A stretch of DNA of 64,000 nt from Caldilinea sp. CFX5 (GTDB lineage Bacteria; Chloroflexota; Anaerolineae; Caldilineales; Caldilineaceae): positions 1-64,000 of the forward strand of contig QWII01000084.1 of the NCBI GenBank assembly GCA_021405325.1, given 5' to 3'. Made by a program: the position numbers and the translations under genes. The notes below the pieces were generated by a model, which saw nothing but the letters and a program-made list of their open reading frames with translations, ran no database searches and was not told where the DNA came from. Positions 27,507 to 36,292 of the stretch are shown here, piece by piece (positions within the stretch are counted from its first letter, which is position 1; each line of letters opens with the position of its first letter).

Positions 27507-28505
27507 TTAAAGCGGAGCGCCGGCAAACCACTTGTCGGCCTTCCACAGGTATTCGCCATTGCCGGCTGATGCCGGCTGCAAAGCGTGTAAAATCCCCAAC
27601 AACACACCCTCCGACGTTACCCCTTTTGCCAATGACGGCAAGGGCTGCGTCGCCGGATTCGGTAGCGCTACCACCTGTCCATGCCCCAAACGACGACTCG
27701 CTTCCGCATCTAGTTTCAACTCCGGCAGTGGTAGACCATAGCCCAACGGCAGCAAGAGCTTCTCCAGCGTTTCTGCCTGTCCAGCCGCTTCAACCGCCGC
27801 CAAAGTATGGGCATCGGCTAAGGCAAAAGGGCCAGCCGCTTCACGACGCAGTGCGGAAAGATGGGCATGGGTTTGCAGCGCCAGACCAAGGTCGTGGGCC
27901 AGACTGCGAATGTAAGTGCCGGCAGAGCAGCGCACGCGTAAGGTGATTTGGTCAGGTGGGCGAAAATCGATCAATTGAAGCTGGTGAATTGTCACTGGCC
28001 GTGGCTCTACGGTGACCGTTTCCCCACGCCGTGCTTTGTGATGCAGGCTCTCTCCCTCTTGTTTCAGGGCGGAATAGATCGGCGGCAGTTGCCTAATCTC
28101 GCCACGGAAGGTTGCCAATGCCGCTTCAATCGCCGTTACGGTCAGTGGTGGAACCGGGCTTTCCGCAACGACGGCGCCCATGCGGTCATACGTATCAGTC
28201 GCCGCGCCCAGCGTAATTTCGGCGTAATATTGTTTGTCATGACCCTGGTAATACTCGACCAGCCGCGTCGCCTGCCCCAAACAGAGGACGAGAACGCCGC
28301 TTGCCATCGGGTCGAGCGTGCCGGTATGGCCGATCCGCCGTTGCCCGCTCCAACGGCGAACCAATTGCACAATGTCATGGCTGGTGTGGAGACGAGGGGG
28401 TGTTGCTACCGCCGAACCCTCTGGCTGCGGTTGCGCAGGGGGGGCTGGTAAGCCGGGTTTATCCACGATCAAGAGACCGTGATAGTGGCTTTCACGACGA
28501 GGCAC
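27507..28505 (-). CDS. truB: tRNA pseudouridine(55) synthase
   Basis: About 332 residues; makes pseudouridine 55 in the T loop of tRNA. GHTGTLDPMASGVLVLCLG holds the catalytic aspartate. YYAEITLGAATDTYDRMG and QLPPIYSALKQEGESLHHKARRGE are standard TruB motifs, and RCSAGTYIRSLAHDLG follows. The frame is open to 28589, but those codons lie in the palindrome at 28538-28617. I take GTG 28505, with GGAG 11 bases upstream, as the start. An insert rich in Pro and Ala (LPAPPAQPQPEGSAVATPPR) between the first strand and the catalytic region is unusual. Confidence 0.92.
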   Translation of the reverse strand: MPRRESHYHGLLIVDKPGLPAPPAQPQPEGSAVATPPRLHTSHDIVQLVRRWSGQRRIGHTGTLDPMASGVLVLCLGQATRLVEYYQGHDKQYYAEITLGAATDTYDRMGAVVAESPVPPLTVTAIEAALATFRGEIRQLPPIYSALKQEGESLHHKARRGETVTVEPRPVTIHQLQLIDFRPPDQITLRVRCSAGTYIRSLAHDLGLALQTHAHLSALRREAAGPFALADAHTLAAVEAAGQAETLEKLLLPLGYGLPLPELKLDAEASRRLGHGQVVALPNPATQPLPSLAKGVTSEGVLLGILHALQPASAGNGEYLWKADKWFAGAPL

Positions 28506-28537
28506 GCGCTGTTTTTCTCCATAACTTTGTGTAAAGG

Positions 28538-28617
28538 ATGAAGGATGAACGATGAAGGATGAAAATGGCCATCCTTCTGTACTTTTCATCCTTCATCCCT
28601 CATCCTTCATCCTGGTT
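28538..28617. repeat. GAAGGATGAA palindrome
   Basis: Arms built of repeated GGATGAAGGATGAA words pair with TTCATCCTTCATCC words around a centre near 28569. It lies between the DHH phosphoesterase gene and truB. The truB-frame extension and the end of the DHH gene both run into it. Confidence 0.7.
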
Positions 28618-29605
28618 TAGTCGCACCCTGGCGCTGGGCTTCCTTGAGTGCAGCAACCACTCGTGGCGTCACCTCCGCCAGTGTGCCGGGAATGGTGCAA
28701 CCACTGGCGGGGGGATGACCGCCGCCGCCTAACTGAAAGGCTACAGCGCCGACATCATAGCCGGGCTTGGCCCTAAAACTACATTCTACCGCCAATTGTC
28801 CCTTTTCGTCTACTTTTTCAGTAAAGGTTGCACTAATCTCTGCTTCCGTGGCCGTTACCAACATGCTGCTCAACTGGCCGTCATCTTTGGTGCCGGCGCG
28901 GGTCATCTGTTCACGGGACAGCGTTGTCCAGATCACGCCGTCTTCCAGGTGTAGATCACTTAGCACCATGCCCCACAATTGGAAGACTCGGAAAGAGCGG
29001 CGATTCAACGTGCGTGCGATGATATCGGCCATATTGGCGCCGCCTTTCATCAGCAGCACCGCTGCTTCCATCACCGCCGGCGTGGTGTTGCTGGTGCGAA
29101 AGCCGATGGTGTCAGTGACGATGCCGGTCAACAGACATTGCGCCAAGGGACCGGTAAGGGGTACAGAAAGCGCCTGGGCCAGCGCGACCAACATCTGGCA
29201 GGTGGCGGCGTAAGCGGGCGCTACCCAGTTCCATGTCCCAAAGTGCGTATTGGTGATATGATGGTCAATCACCAACAGCGGAACCTGGGCGTGAGCCTCT
29301 GGCCGAAAGACCGCCCCCATGCGATCCGGGCTGGAGGCATCCAAACAAATAATGAGATCGTAGCTGTTGGCAACGGAAGCAGGGGCGATGATCTGCTCAC
29401 TGCCGGGCATAAAGCGGAAATCGGTGGGCGTGCGGTCGTGCATCGCCAACACGGGCGTCTTGCCCAGGTGGCGCAAGAGCCAGCCCATGCCAAGCAAGCT
29501 GCCATAGGCGTCGCCATCCGGGTTGATATGGCTGACACAGAGGATGCGCTTGGGCTGCCGGATCACTTCAATCACAGTTGCAAGCATGTTTGGTTCGGTC
29601 ATCAT
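28607..29605 (-). CDS. nrnA: DHH-family phosphoesterase (NrnA-like oligoribonuclease/pAp phosphatase)
   Basis: A 332-residue Mn-dependent phosphoesterase that degrades nano-RNA and/or 3'-phosphoadenosine 5'-phosphate. The DHH motifs are HINPDGDAYGS, CLDASSPDR and VIDHHITN, and the DHHA1 domain ends with LGGGGHPPASGC. The gene lies between rbfA and truB, its usual place in Firmicutes and Chloroflexota. ATGs at 29605, 29602 and 29587 are possible starts; upstream codons to 29695 belong to a palindrome. Confidence 0.9.
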   Translation of the reverse strand: MMTEPNMLATVIEVIRQPKRILCVSHINPDGDAYGSLLGMGWLLRHLGKTPVLAMHDRTPTDFRFMPGSEQIIAPASVANSYDLIICLDASSPDRMGAVFRPEAHAQVPLLVIDHHITNTHFGTWNWVAPAYAATCQMLVALAQALSVPLTGPLAQCLLTGIVTDTIGFRTSNTTPAVMEAAVLLMKGGANMADIIARTLNRRSFRVFQLWGMVLSDLHLEDGVIWTTLSREQMTRAGTKDDGQLSSMLVTATEAEISATFTEKVDEKGQLAVECSFRAKPGYDVGAVAFQLGGGGHPPASGCTIPGTLAEVTPRVVAALKEAQRQGATKPG

Positions 29606-29628
29606 AAAACAAGTAAGTGAACATAAAA

Positions 29629-29681
29629 TGAGCGTGTACACGCTGAATTTCGACCGAAACTCAGCGTGTACACGCTCATAA
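29629..29681. repeat. ATGAGCGTGTACACGCTGA palindrome
   Basis: Left arm ATGAGCGTGTACACGCTGA and right arm TCAGCGTGTACACGCTCAT are complementary, around ATTTCGACCGAAAC. Each arm contains the inner palindrome CGTGTACACG. It lies between rbfA and the DHH gene. Confidence 0.75.
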
Positions 29682-29703
29682 CAACTGCTACACACAACAC
29701 CGG

Positions 29704-30090
29704 TTAGCTGGCCGGTGAACTTTCCGTAACGACGGGCGACTGTTCCCGTTCTTTGGCGATCTGTTGCAAAATCTCTTGCACACGTCCAACTTTTTCTGGC
29801 GTATCGTCATAGTAAAAGAGTAATTCCGGCACCAGCCGCAAGGAGCAGCGTTCGGCTAATTGCGTGCGCAGGTAGGGGGTCGCCTTGCGCAGGTGTTTGA
29901 GCATCTCCGCACGGGAGACATCCTCTTGTTGATGGCTGACAAAGACCTTCGCATTCCGTAGATCACGACTCACCTGAACCCCCGTGACCGTCAACAAGCT
30001 GAGATGGGGATCATCCAGCTCGTTGCCAATCATAATGCTTAACTCCTCATAGAGCAATTCGGTCACGCGTTGTTGTCGGATATTATTCAT
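29704..30090 (-). CDS. rbfA: 30S ribosome-binding factor A
   Basis: A 128-residue KH-fold factor that helps mature 16S rRNA on the small subunit. It begins [20 protein letters not shown], with GGGAGAGTTGTT as a good ribosome-binding site, and contains [23 protein letters not shown] and [17 protein letters not shown], all typical of RbfA. It follows infB and precedes the DHH gene. Ten upstream codons in frame (to 30120) are not needed. Confidence 0.93.
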   Translation of the reverse strand: MNNIRQQRVTELLYEELSIMIGNELDDPHLSLLTVTGVQVSRDLRNAKVFVSHQQEDVSRAEMLKHLRKATPYLRTQLAERCSLRLVPELLFYYDDTPEKVGRVQEILQQIAKEREQSPVVTESSPAS

Positions 30091-30149
30091 AACAACTCTC
30101 CCTCGTCGTAAAGGCGGCATGGCCGCTGTTCATCGGCGCTTCCGTTCCC

Positions 30150-30180
30150 GCTCATAGCCGGTCACGGACCGGCTATGAGC
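30150..30180. repeat. GCTCATAGCCGG palindrome
   Basis: GCTCATAGCCGG at 30150-30161 pairs with 30169-30180 around TCACGGA. This core matches the interior of family B copies at 22345 and 27399, but the GTAACTA ends are missing. Confidence 0.65.
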
Positions 30181-30268
30181 GCGATTGCGACTGACAAACA
30201 GCGAACATGCTGTCTAAGAACGGTGCTATCCAACAAATGCAGGCAGGCTTGGTAGAGTTGGTTGGTTT

Positions 30269-30316
30269 ATTCGGTGATTGGGTGATTGGCTATACAACAA
30301 TCACCCAATCACCGAA
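30269..30316. terminator. Hairpin after infB
   Basis: Stem ATTCGGTGATTGGGTGATT with its complement at about 30298-30316, beginning four bases after the infB stop on the minus strand. The T tract is short. It may attenuate transcription into rbfA. Confidence 0.5.
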
Positions 30317-30319
30317 TTT

Positions 30320-32482
30320 TTATCGAACCCGTTGCTTCTCGAACAGTTCGATGATGTCTCCTTCCAGCAGTTCATCCTGACCAGTCAGTTTGATACCGCA
30401 CTCGTAGCCTGTCCGCACTTCGTTGACATCTTCTGTAAAGCGGCGCAACGTTTCGACGCGCACGCCCTCCAAGACGGTTTTGCCGCCACGTATCACACGG
30501 GCCATCGCATTGCGTTTGGCCAGCCCATCCTGGATCATACAGCCGGCAATCATACCGCGCCGTAATTTAAATACCTGCAAAACCTGAGCATGACCTAGCA
30601 CCCGATCTTCGTAGACCGGCTCCAACATGCCCTGCAACGCCAATTCGACATCTTCGATCATCTTGTAGATGATGTCATAATGACGAATTTCGACGCCGGA
30701 ATTCTCCGCCCGCACCTGCGCCGCCTTATCGGTATGGACGCTAAAGCCGATGATAATGGCGTCGCTGGCTTCGGCCAACATCACATCGGACTCGGAGATG
30801 TCACCGATGCTGGCCTGGAGAATCTTGATCTCAACTTCTTCGTTCTTGATCTCCTGCAAACTATTAACCACCGGCTCCAACGTACCCTGCATATCGGCGC
30901 GGACGATCAGGTTGAGCGTCTTGGTCTCGCCACCTTCCAGGCGGGCAAAGAGATCATCCAGCGACACCTGCGGGCGGGTCGGCGCTTTGGCGGCTTGCGC
31001 GGCGGCCAACTGGCGCTCTTCGGCCAGGCGGCGCGCTTCGCGATCCGATTTCAACACCTCAAAGTGATCACCGGCGGTCGGCACTTCTTGAATGCCCAGG
31101 ACCACCACCGGTGTACTCGGCCCCGCTTCCTTGAGCGGTTTGCCGTCATGGGTGAACATCGCCTTGATGCGTCCCCAAGTGTTGCCGACCAGAATGGCGT
31201 CGCCCTGGTGGAGCGTGCCATTTTGCACCAGCAAGGTAGCGGTGACGCCGCGGAATTTGTCCAACTCCGCTTCGATGACCGTGCCGACGCATTGCCCCTT
31301 GGGGTTGGCTTTGAACTCTTCCACTTCGGCCACGATCAAGATGTTCTCCAACAGATCTTCAATGCCGATGCGGTTGAGCGCACTGAGCGGCACCATAATG
31401 GTGTCGCCACCCCACTGTTCGGGTTGTAAGCCTTCCTGCGCCAGTTCATCCATCACGCGCTGGGGGTTGGCGTTGGGCTTATCGATCTTGTTGATGGCGA
31501 CGATGATAATGACGCCGGCGGCGCGCGCATGACTGATCGCCTCTTTGGTCTGTGGCATGACGCCGTCATCGGCGGCGACAACCAACACGACAATGTCGGT
31601 GACTTGAGCGCCACGGGCGCGCATGGAGGTAAACGCTTCGTGGCCCGGCGTATCCAGGAAGGTGATCTTGCGGCCATCCACCGAAACTTGATAGGCGCCG
31701 GTGCGCTGGGTGATGCCACCAGCCTCGCCGGCGGCGACATCCGTATTGCGAATGCGATCCAGCAGCGTCGTCTTGCCATGATCGACATGGCCCAGTACAG
31801 CCACCACGGGGGGACGAATGACCATATCCTTCTCGGCCCCTTGACGGATGACCTTCTGGATTTGCGAACGCTTGCTGCGCGCCGCCGGTTCCGGTTCGGC
31901 ATCCGCCGCCGGGGCCTCAGCTTCGGCTTTGTTCTCCGGCCATTTGACCTTGACCCGTAATTCTTCGCCTAAAATCACCGCCGTATCATGATCCAGGCTA
32001 TGGGTGATCGGCGCCATAATGCCATATTGCATGAGCACTTTGATGAGATCAATCGGGCTGCGCTCCATAAGCGTCGCCAGGTCGCGCACCGTGATAAAGT
32101 CACCAACAACAATTTCGGTGGGCGCTTTGGCTGCCGGCGCGGCTTTGGGCGCCGGGGCGGTCTTCACCGGTTGTTGCGGCCCTCTAGGGGGCTGTTGTGC
32201 ATTCCGTTGAGGCTGCTGCGGCTGTCCGCCCCGCTGTGACTGTTGCGGCTGTGGTCCGCCCCGCTGCTGCGACTGTTGCCCACCCTTTTGTGGCTGTTGC
32301 GGTTTTTGTGGCTGTTGTGGTTGCCCCTTTGGCGGCTGTGGTTTGTTCTGCTGCTGCGCCGGACGCGCCGGCTGCCCGTTTTGTTGCGGCTTCCCGCCGC
32401 CGCCTTTATTTGGTGCGCCCCCCGGTTTGCCATTATTATTATTTGGGCGTTGTTGAGTTTGCGTCTTGTCTTGTGTTGCCAT
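30320..32482 (-). CDS. infB: Translation initiation factor IF-2
   Basis: A 720-residue GTPase that places initiator tRNA on the 30S subunit. The first 120 residues are a low-complexity linker of Gln, Pro, Gly and Asn repeats. IF-2N follows ([25 protein letters not shown]), then the G domain with [23 protein letters not shown] and NKID. The C-terminal domains end LKRGMI-like sequence [16 protein letters not shown] and [16 protein letters not shown] 32482 has AAGGG at a suitable distance; 32491 and 32545 are alternatives. It is cotranscribed with nusA and ylxR, but an unusual 750-base gap lies upstream. Confidence 0.96.
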   Translation of the reverse strand: MATQDKTQTQQRPNNNNGKPGGAPNKGGGGKPQQNGQPARPAQQQNKPQPPKGQPQQPQKPQQPQKGGQQSQQRGGPQPQQSQRGGQPQQPQRNAQQPPRGPQQPVKTAPAPKAAPAAKAPTEIVVGDFITVRDLATLMERSPIDLIKVLMQYGIMAPITHSLDHDTAVILGEELRVKVKWPENKAEAEAPAADAEPEPAARSKRSQIQKVIRQGAEKDMVIRPPVVAVLGHVDHGKTTLLDRIRNTDVAAGEAGGITQRTGAYQVSVDGRKITFLDTPGHEAFTSMRARGAQVTDIVVLVVAADDGVMPQTKEAISHARAAGVIIIVAINKIDKPNANPQRVMDELAQEGLQPEQWGGDTIMVPLSALNRIGIEDLLENILIVAEVEEFKANPKGQCVGTVIEAELDKFRGVTATLLVQNGTLHQGDAILVGNTWGRIKAMFTHDGKPLKEAGPSTPVVVLGIQEVPTAGDHFEVLKSDREARRLAEERQLAAAQAAKAPTRPQVSLDDLFARLEGGETKTLNLIVRADMQGTLEPVVNSLQEIKNEEVEIKILQASIGDISESDVMLAEASDAIIIGFSVHTDKAAQVRAENSGVEIRHYDIIYKMIEDVELALQGMLEPVYEDRVLGHAQVLQVFKLRRGMIAGCMIQDGLAKRNAMARVIRGGKTVLEGVRVETLRRFTEDVNEVRTGYECGIKLTGQDELLEGDIIELFEKQRVR

Positions 32483-32545
32483 TCTTTTCATTCCCTTCTC
32501 TACTACCATCGATGGCGGTATCGCACCAATAATGTAGCTCTTCAC

Positions 32546-33230
32546 TTGCCCGCTAGGCTGCTGTGAACCCCATCATTGATTGGGCATACCGCCCAGCCGA
32601 TTGCGCTCCCGCGTCCAACATTACGGCACAAACGCGCCGTACCGCCCTTTGCGCGCAGTTCGGCAACGATATCGGCCAAGGTCCAATGCGTACCGGAGGA
32701 AGTGCTGTGACGCTTACGAAAGCTTGACCTGCTGTGTGCGCTTGTCGCGCGCTATTGGAGACACGCCTGTTTTAACAAAAACAGGCGGTGGTCACAATTG
32801 CTGCGACACGCTTACAGTAGAGAGTTGGCTGAAAGACCCGGATCAATTTTACTAACCCGCCAAAAGCAGGAGCAGACCCAACCTGTTGGGTAACCAGGGT
32901 GAGGAAAGAAGCGAGGAAGAAAGGAGGCGGAGAGGAGGCTTCCCATTGTCACCTGTTCATGGTGACCTCCGCGCCTTGCTTCATCGCGTCTTCCGGCATT
33001 TCAGCACAATCGGCCAAGCTAACGATACTCCAGACGGTAGTGTTCAGGAGGGGCGGTTGTCGGTCGCTGCCGTTCAACCATTCGCCGCTGTCTACCACAC
33101 GCCATAAGGAGCAGGTTTTACATGTCGCCATAGCTACTATCCGCCGCCAATGTTAGCCGCACCATCATTTGTTCCTATTCCAGATTTTTACACTTTCATT
33201 AAAGCGGTGCACCACCAATTGAAACCATTA
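32546..33230 (-). other. Unexplained 685-bp gap inside the nusA-infB operon
   Basis: Between ylxR and infB I find no gene that I can support. A 60-codon frame (32949-33131, minus) starting MATCKTCSLW and a frame without start codon (about 32550-32750, minus) reading LADIVAELRAKGGTARL are the only hints of coding. Several hairpins are present (32764-32787; GTCACC/GGTGAC near 32948-32966). In many bacteria an L7Ae-like gene (ylxQ) sits here; I cannot recognise it. A decayed gene or a structured RNA are both possible. Confidence 0.5.
32764..32787. terminator. Perfect hairpin in the ylxR-infB gap
   Basis: CGCCTGTTTT and AAAACAGGCG form a perfect 10-base stem with a 4-base loop. The T-rich upper stem resembles intrinsic terminators or attenuators, though neither side continues with a T tract. 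Confidence 0.5.
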
Positions 33231-33545
33231 TCAATTGGGGACACCGCTGCCATCTACTTCCGGCAAAGTTGCCAGAAACGCTTCTAACAGCTTACGGTCT
33301 TCGGCCGTAACATTTGTGCGCAACGCCTGATTCAGGCGATTGCTCTGTAACACGGTTGCGATACAACGGCGCGTCGGGTGGATATAGGCGCCGCGCCCGG
33401 CTTTTTTACCGGTGGGATCAATCATAACCCCCTGCGCGGTGCGCACCACCCGAATCAAGCCGCGTTTGCCGGCAATTTCACGACAGGCAATGCACGTCCG
33501 TTGCGGAACATGCTTGACCCGTGGACTCTGCTTTTTCTTGTCCAT
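33231..33545 (-). CDS. ylxR: YlxR-family RNA-binding protein (DUF448/RnpM)
   Basis: A 104-residue basic protein. PQRTCIACREIAGKRGLIRVVR and GKKAGRGAYIHPTRRCI are the YlxR signatures. Family members bind nucleic acid or RNase P and are nearly always found between nusA and infB, as here. A palindrome separates it from nusA. Confidence 0.92.
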   Translation of the reverse strand: MDKKKQSPRVKHVPQRTCIACREIAGKRGLIRVVRTAQGVMIDPTGKKAGRGAYIHPTRRCIATVLQSNRLNQALRTNVTAEDRKLLEAFLATLPEVDGSGVPN

Positions 33546-33561
33546 CTTTCCTGGATCATAA

Positions 33562-33658
33562 AACAGTAGGCAGTAAGACAGTTACTCAGTAAGATAGTAG
33601 TTCAGTGTGACAGTAGCTGAGTAACTGTTTCACTGAGTTACTGTCCTACTGTCTGTCT
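33562..33658. repeat. CAGTAAGACAGTTACTCAG palindrome
   Basis: Words of the type CAGTAAGACAGTTACTCAG in the left arm pair with CTGAGTAACTG and GACAGTAGGACAG words in the right arm. It fills most of the 133 bases between nusA and ylxR. Confidence 0.65.
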
Positions 33659-33678
33659 TCCGCCGTTTCACACTAGAA

Positions 33679-35556
33679 TTAGAAATAGCCGCCAAAGTCA
33701 TCGTCGTCACCAAAATTGGTGCGCCGCTTTTTCTTCTTGGGCGCCTTTTTGTCAAACTTTTCGGGCTGACCCTTCTTGGCCGCTTTGGTTTTCTTGCCTT
33801 TGTTGCCCTTGGCCTTGCGGTCTGTGGCCTCGTCCCAAATATCCTCTTCCTCCGGCGGCGCCGCATCTTCATCAATACCGGCGAGGAGTTCTTCGGGAAT
33901 TTCAATTTCGGCCTCGGCGAAGGCGGTTTCCCGGCGCCGTTGGGCCATGCGCGCCCGCAACATGTCCGCCGTGATCACCTGGGGCAGTTCATCCGGGCGA
34001 GTGATGGGGGCGGCAGTCGGCGCTTCTTCTTCCGCCACTTCTTCCACGGGGGGTTGCACGGCCCGCGGTTCCTCCACCACCGCTTTGCGCGCCGGGCGCA
34101 CTTCTTCGACCGGCGCCTCTTCCTCTTCGTCGAAAGAGACTTCCGGTGTCATGGCCAATTCGCCCTTGGCCGCTTCCAACGCCGCCGACCAGGCATCTTC
34201 CGTTACCCGCGGCATGGGCGCTTCGGTCAACGAACTGAGATCAGGCAGGGCCGGCATGGTGCGGCTTTCGCGCTCGTCATCCAGCGACGGGAAGACATCG
34301 TCCAACCCTGTGCGGCCAAAGGCGTCTTGCACCTCGTCATCGTCCTCAGCCGTGTTGCGCAGCGACTGGGCGACTTCCCACAGCCGGTCGTTGGAACTGG
34401 ACTGCTGTTCACTGAGTAGAATGCGCTCGGCCACACTGAGCAGATCATCGGACTTGCGGTTGACCTCGGCCTTAGCCCGTTCAAAGACGATCTGATCCAA
34501 GCCTTCAGCTTTGGCTTCGGTTTCGCTCTTAATATCAATGCGCCAACCGGTCAGCTTCGCCGCCAGCCGGGCGTTCTGCCCTTCCTTGCCGATAGCGAGA
34601 CTCAACTGGCGATCGGGTACGACCACCACAGCGGTCTTCAACGAGGACTTCTCGTCCAAAATGACATTGTTGACCTTGGCCGGGCTAAGGGCGTTGGAGA
34701 TATAGGTGGCCGGGTCGGCGCTCCATTCGACAACGTCGATCTTTTCGTTGGAGAGTTCGTTGACAATATTTTGAATGCGCAGGCCGCGCATCCCCACGCA
34801 ACTACCTACCGGATCGACGCCCGGCACAGTCGCCACCACCGAAGCCTTGCTGCGGGCGCCGGGTTCGCGGGCAATTGACTTGATTTCGACAATGCCGTCG
34901 CGCACTTCGGGAATTTCCTGCTCCATCAGGCGGCGCAAGAGGTTGCGATGGGTGCGGCTGAGCTTGATGACCGGGCCACGGGTGCTTTTGTGGACATCGA
35001 CCACATAGACCTTGATAAAATCCCCGCGGCGCAATTTTTCACTGGCGATCAACTCATCGCGCATCATCAGCACTTCGTGCTTTTCGTCGAGCAGAACCGT
35101 CACCGCGCCGGATTGGGCGTCGATGCTGCGCACTTGAGCGCGCACGATCTCGCCGACTTGATGGGCAAAATTCTCGTAGACGTTATCCCGCTCCGCCTCG
35201 CGAATGCGCTGCAAGATCACCTGTTTGGCGGTCTGCGCGGCAATGCGGCCAAAGTCATCAGGATTGGTCTGCACGCGAATCACATCACCCAAGCGGGCCG
35301 ACGGCAGAATTTTGCGCGCCTCCGCTTCCACAATTTCCGTGCGCGGGTTGAAGAGTTCTTCCACCACCTCGCGCTCGGCAAAAATGCGCATATCGCCGGT
35401 GACGCGATCGACTTCCGATGAGACATTGGCAACGGAGCCATAATTGCGCTTATAGGCAGACACAAGTGCTGCCTCAATGGCCGTGAAGATCACTTCACGG
35501 TCGAGCCCCTTATCGGTGGCAACCTGATTAATGCCAGCGATCAAAGCTTTTGACAT
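33679..35556 (-). CDS. nusA: Transcription termination/antitermination protein NusA
   Basis: A 625-residue RNA-polymerase-binding factor. Domains in order: N-terminal polymerase-binding domain ([30 protein letters not shown]), S1 ([25 protein letters not shown]), and KH1/KH2 ([49 protein letters not shown]). After residue 350 comes a long acidic, low-complexity extension ending in a Lys-rich tail ([23 protein letters not shown]), longer than in most NusA. The start at 35556 has GAAGGG 12 bases upstream. rimP, usually directly before nusA, is not present in the 700 bases upstream. Confidence 0.95.
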   Translation of the reverse strand: MSKALIAGINQVATDKGLDREVIFTAIEAALVSAYKRNYGSVANVSSEVDRVTGDMRIFAEREVVEELFNPRTEIVEAEARKILPSARLGDVIRVQTNPDDFGRIAAQTAKQVILQRIREAERDNVYENFAHQVGEIVRAQVRSIDAQSGAVTVLLDEKHEVLMMRDELIASEKLRRGDFIKVYVVDVHKSTRGPVIKLSRTHRNLLRRLMEQEIPEVRDGIVEIKSIAREPGARSKASVVATVPGVDPVGSCVGMRGLRIQNIVNELSNEKIDVVEWSADPATYISNALSPAKVNNVILDEKSSLKTAVVVVPDRQLSLAIGKEGQNARLAAKLTGWRIDIKSETEAKAEGLDQIVFERAKAEVNRKSDDLLSVAERILLSEQQSSSNDRLWEVAQSLRNTAEDDDEVQDAFGRTGLDDVFPSLDDERESRTMPALPDLSSLTEAPMPRVTEDAWSAALEAAKGELAMTPEVSFDEEEEAPVEEVRPARKAVVEEPRAVQPPVEEVAEEEAPTAAPITRPDELPQVITADMLRARMAQRRRETAFAEAEIEIPEELLAGIDEDAAPPEEEDIWDEATDRKAKGNKGKKTKAAKKGQPEKFDKKAPKKKKRRTNFGDDDDFGGYF

Positions 35557-35883
35557 GGCGATGACTACCCTTCGCAACTTGGCGGTATAGCACAATTACC
35601 AGCACACCTCTGCGAGCAGGTGCGATAGGATTTGGTATACCGCCCACAACTATCGTTGTTCTATCCCCTACAACAAGAAAAGTGGGGGTTCCCCACTTCG
35701 CTCGACGAACTGCTCTGCTACTTACGCCCCTGTTTCTCATCTGTACTCGCCACCACTTGTCGCCACTAAAACTCATGACGACTTACGAGTACAAAAAGAA
35801 ACGCATCCAACGGTAAGCGATCATATCACACGTTGTTCACGATTGCAAGTTTTGGATGATCAGCATTTTGGTTGAATGAGGTA

Positions 35884-35916
35884 CGGACGCGGATTTAGGC
35901 AACGCGGATTTTTTTC
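35884..35916. repeat. Left half of an interrupted family E palindrome
   Basis: GGACGCGGATTTAGGCAACG followed by CGGATTTTTTTC matches the left arm of the family E element at 14170. A possible mate, AAAATCCGCGCG, lies at 36117-36128, beyond two family A elements. This suggests later insertion into an older palindrome. Confidence 0.5.
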
Positions 35917-35927
35917 TTCTATACAAA

Positions 35928-36012
35928 TAAGAGTTACGCAGTTGGACAAGACCTGTCAGGTTTCGCAAACCTGACAGGTCTCTGGTAGCGCCCGTCAACT
36001 GCGTAACTCCTA
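35928..36012. mobile_element. 85-bp family A palindrome, first of a tandem pair
   Basis: The element begins TAAGAGTTACGCAGTTG (one mismatch from the consensus) and ends CAACTGCGTAACTCCTA. Flanks are ACAAA at 35923-35927 and 36013-36017. It is the same length as the copies at 8011 and 21762. Confidence 0.88.
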
Positions 36013-36017
36013 ACAAA

Positions 36018-36114
36018 TAAGAGTTACGCAGTTGCCTGGGAACGCCGGCCTCCTGCCGGCCTGCCGCCAGAGATGGCGCGGGAACCCGCTGGGTGCCCAA
36101 CTGCGTAACTCCTA
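36018..36114. mobile_element. 97-bp family A palindrome, second of a tandem pair
   Basis: The same ends as the neighbouring copy but a different interior (CGCCGGCCTCCTGCCGGC). Flanks are ACAAA at 36013-36017, shared with the first copy, and ACAAA at 36115-36119. The shared termini with a changed interior show that only the ends are needed for movement. Confidence 0.85.
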
Positions 36115-36292
36115 ACAAAATCCGCGCGCTCATGTCCAGGCGGAAGATCCAACTGCGTTGGGCAAATGCGCGATAAGATCGGCCCCCACCGATTGCCAAG
36201 CCACACCACCTGTGATAAGATCCTGCCTAAAATTGGGAAACGGCGCAATGGCGCCCAAAAAGCTCGCAAATGAATTTCAGGCACAATCACCT

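Noticed and set aside
32949..33131. 60-codon frame MATCKTCSLW... in the infB gap
   Set aside because: The start has no clear ribosome-binding site, composition is random-like and no family is recognised. It is recorded only as part of the unexplained gap.
33776..34495. 239-codon Ser-rich frame antisense to nusA
   Set aside because: Mirrors the acidic C-terminal extension of NusA; it contains no domain and no start signal.
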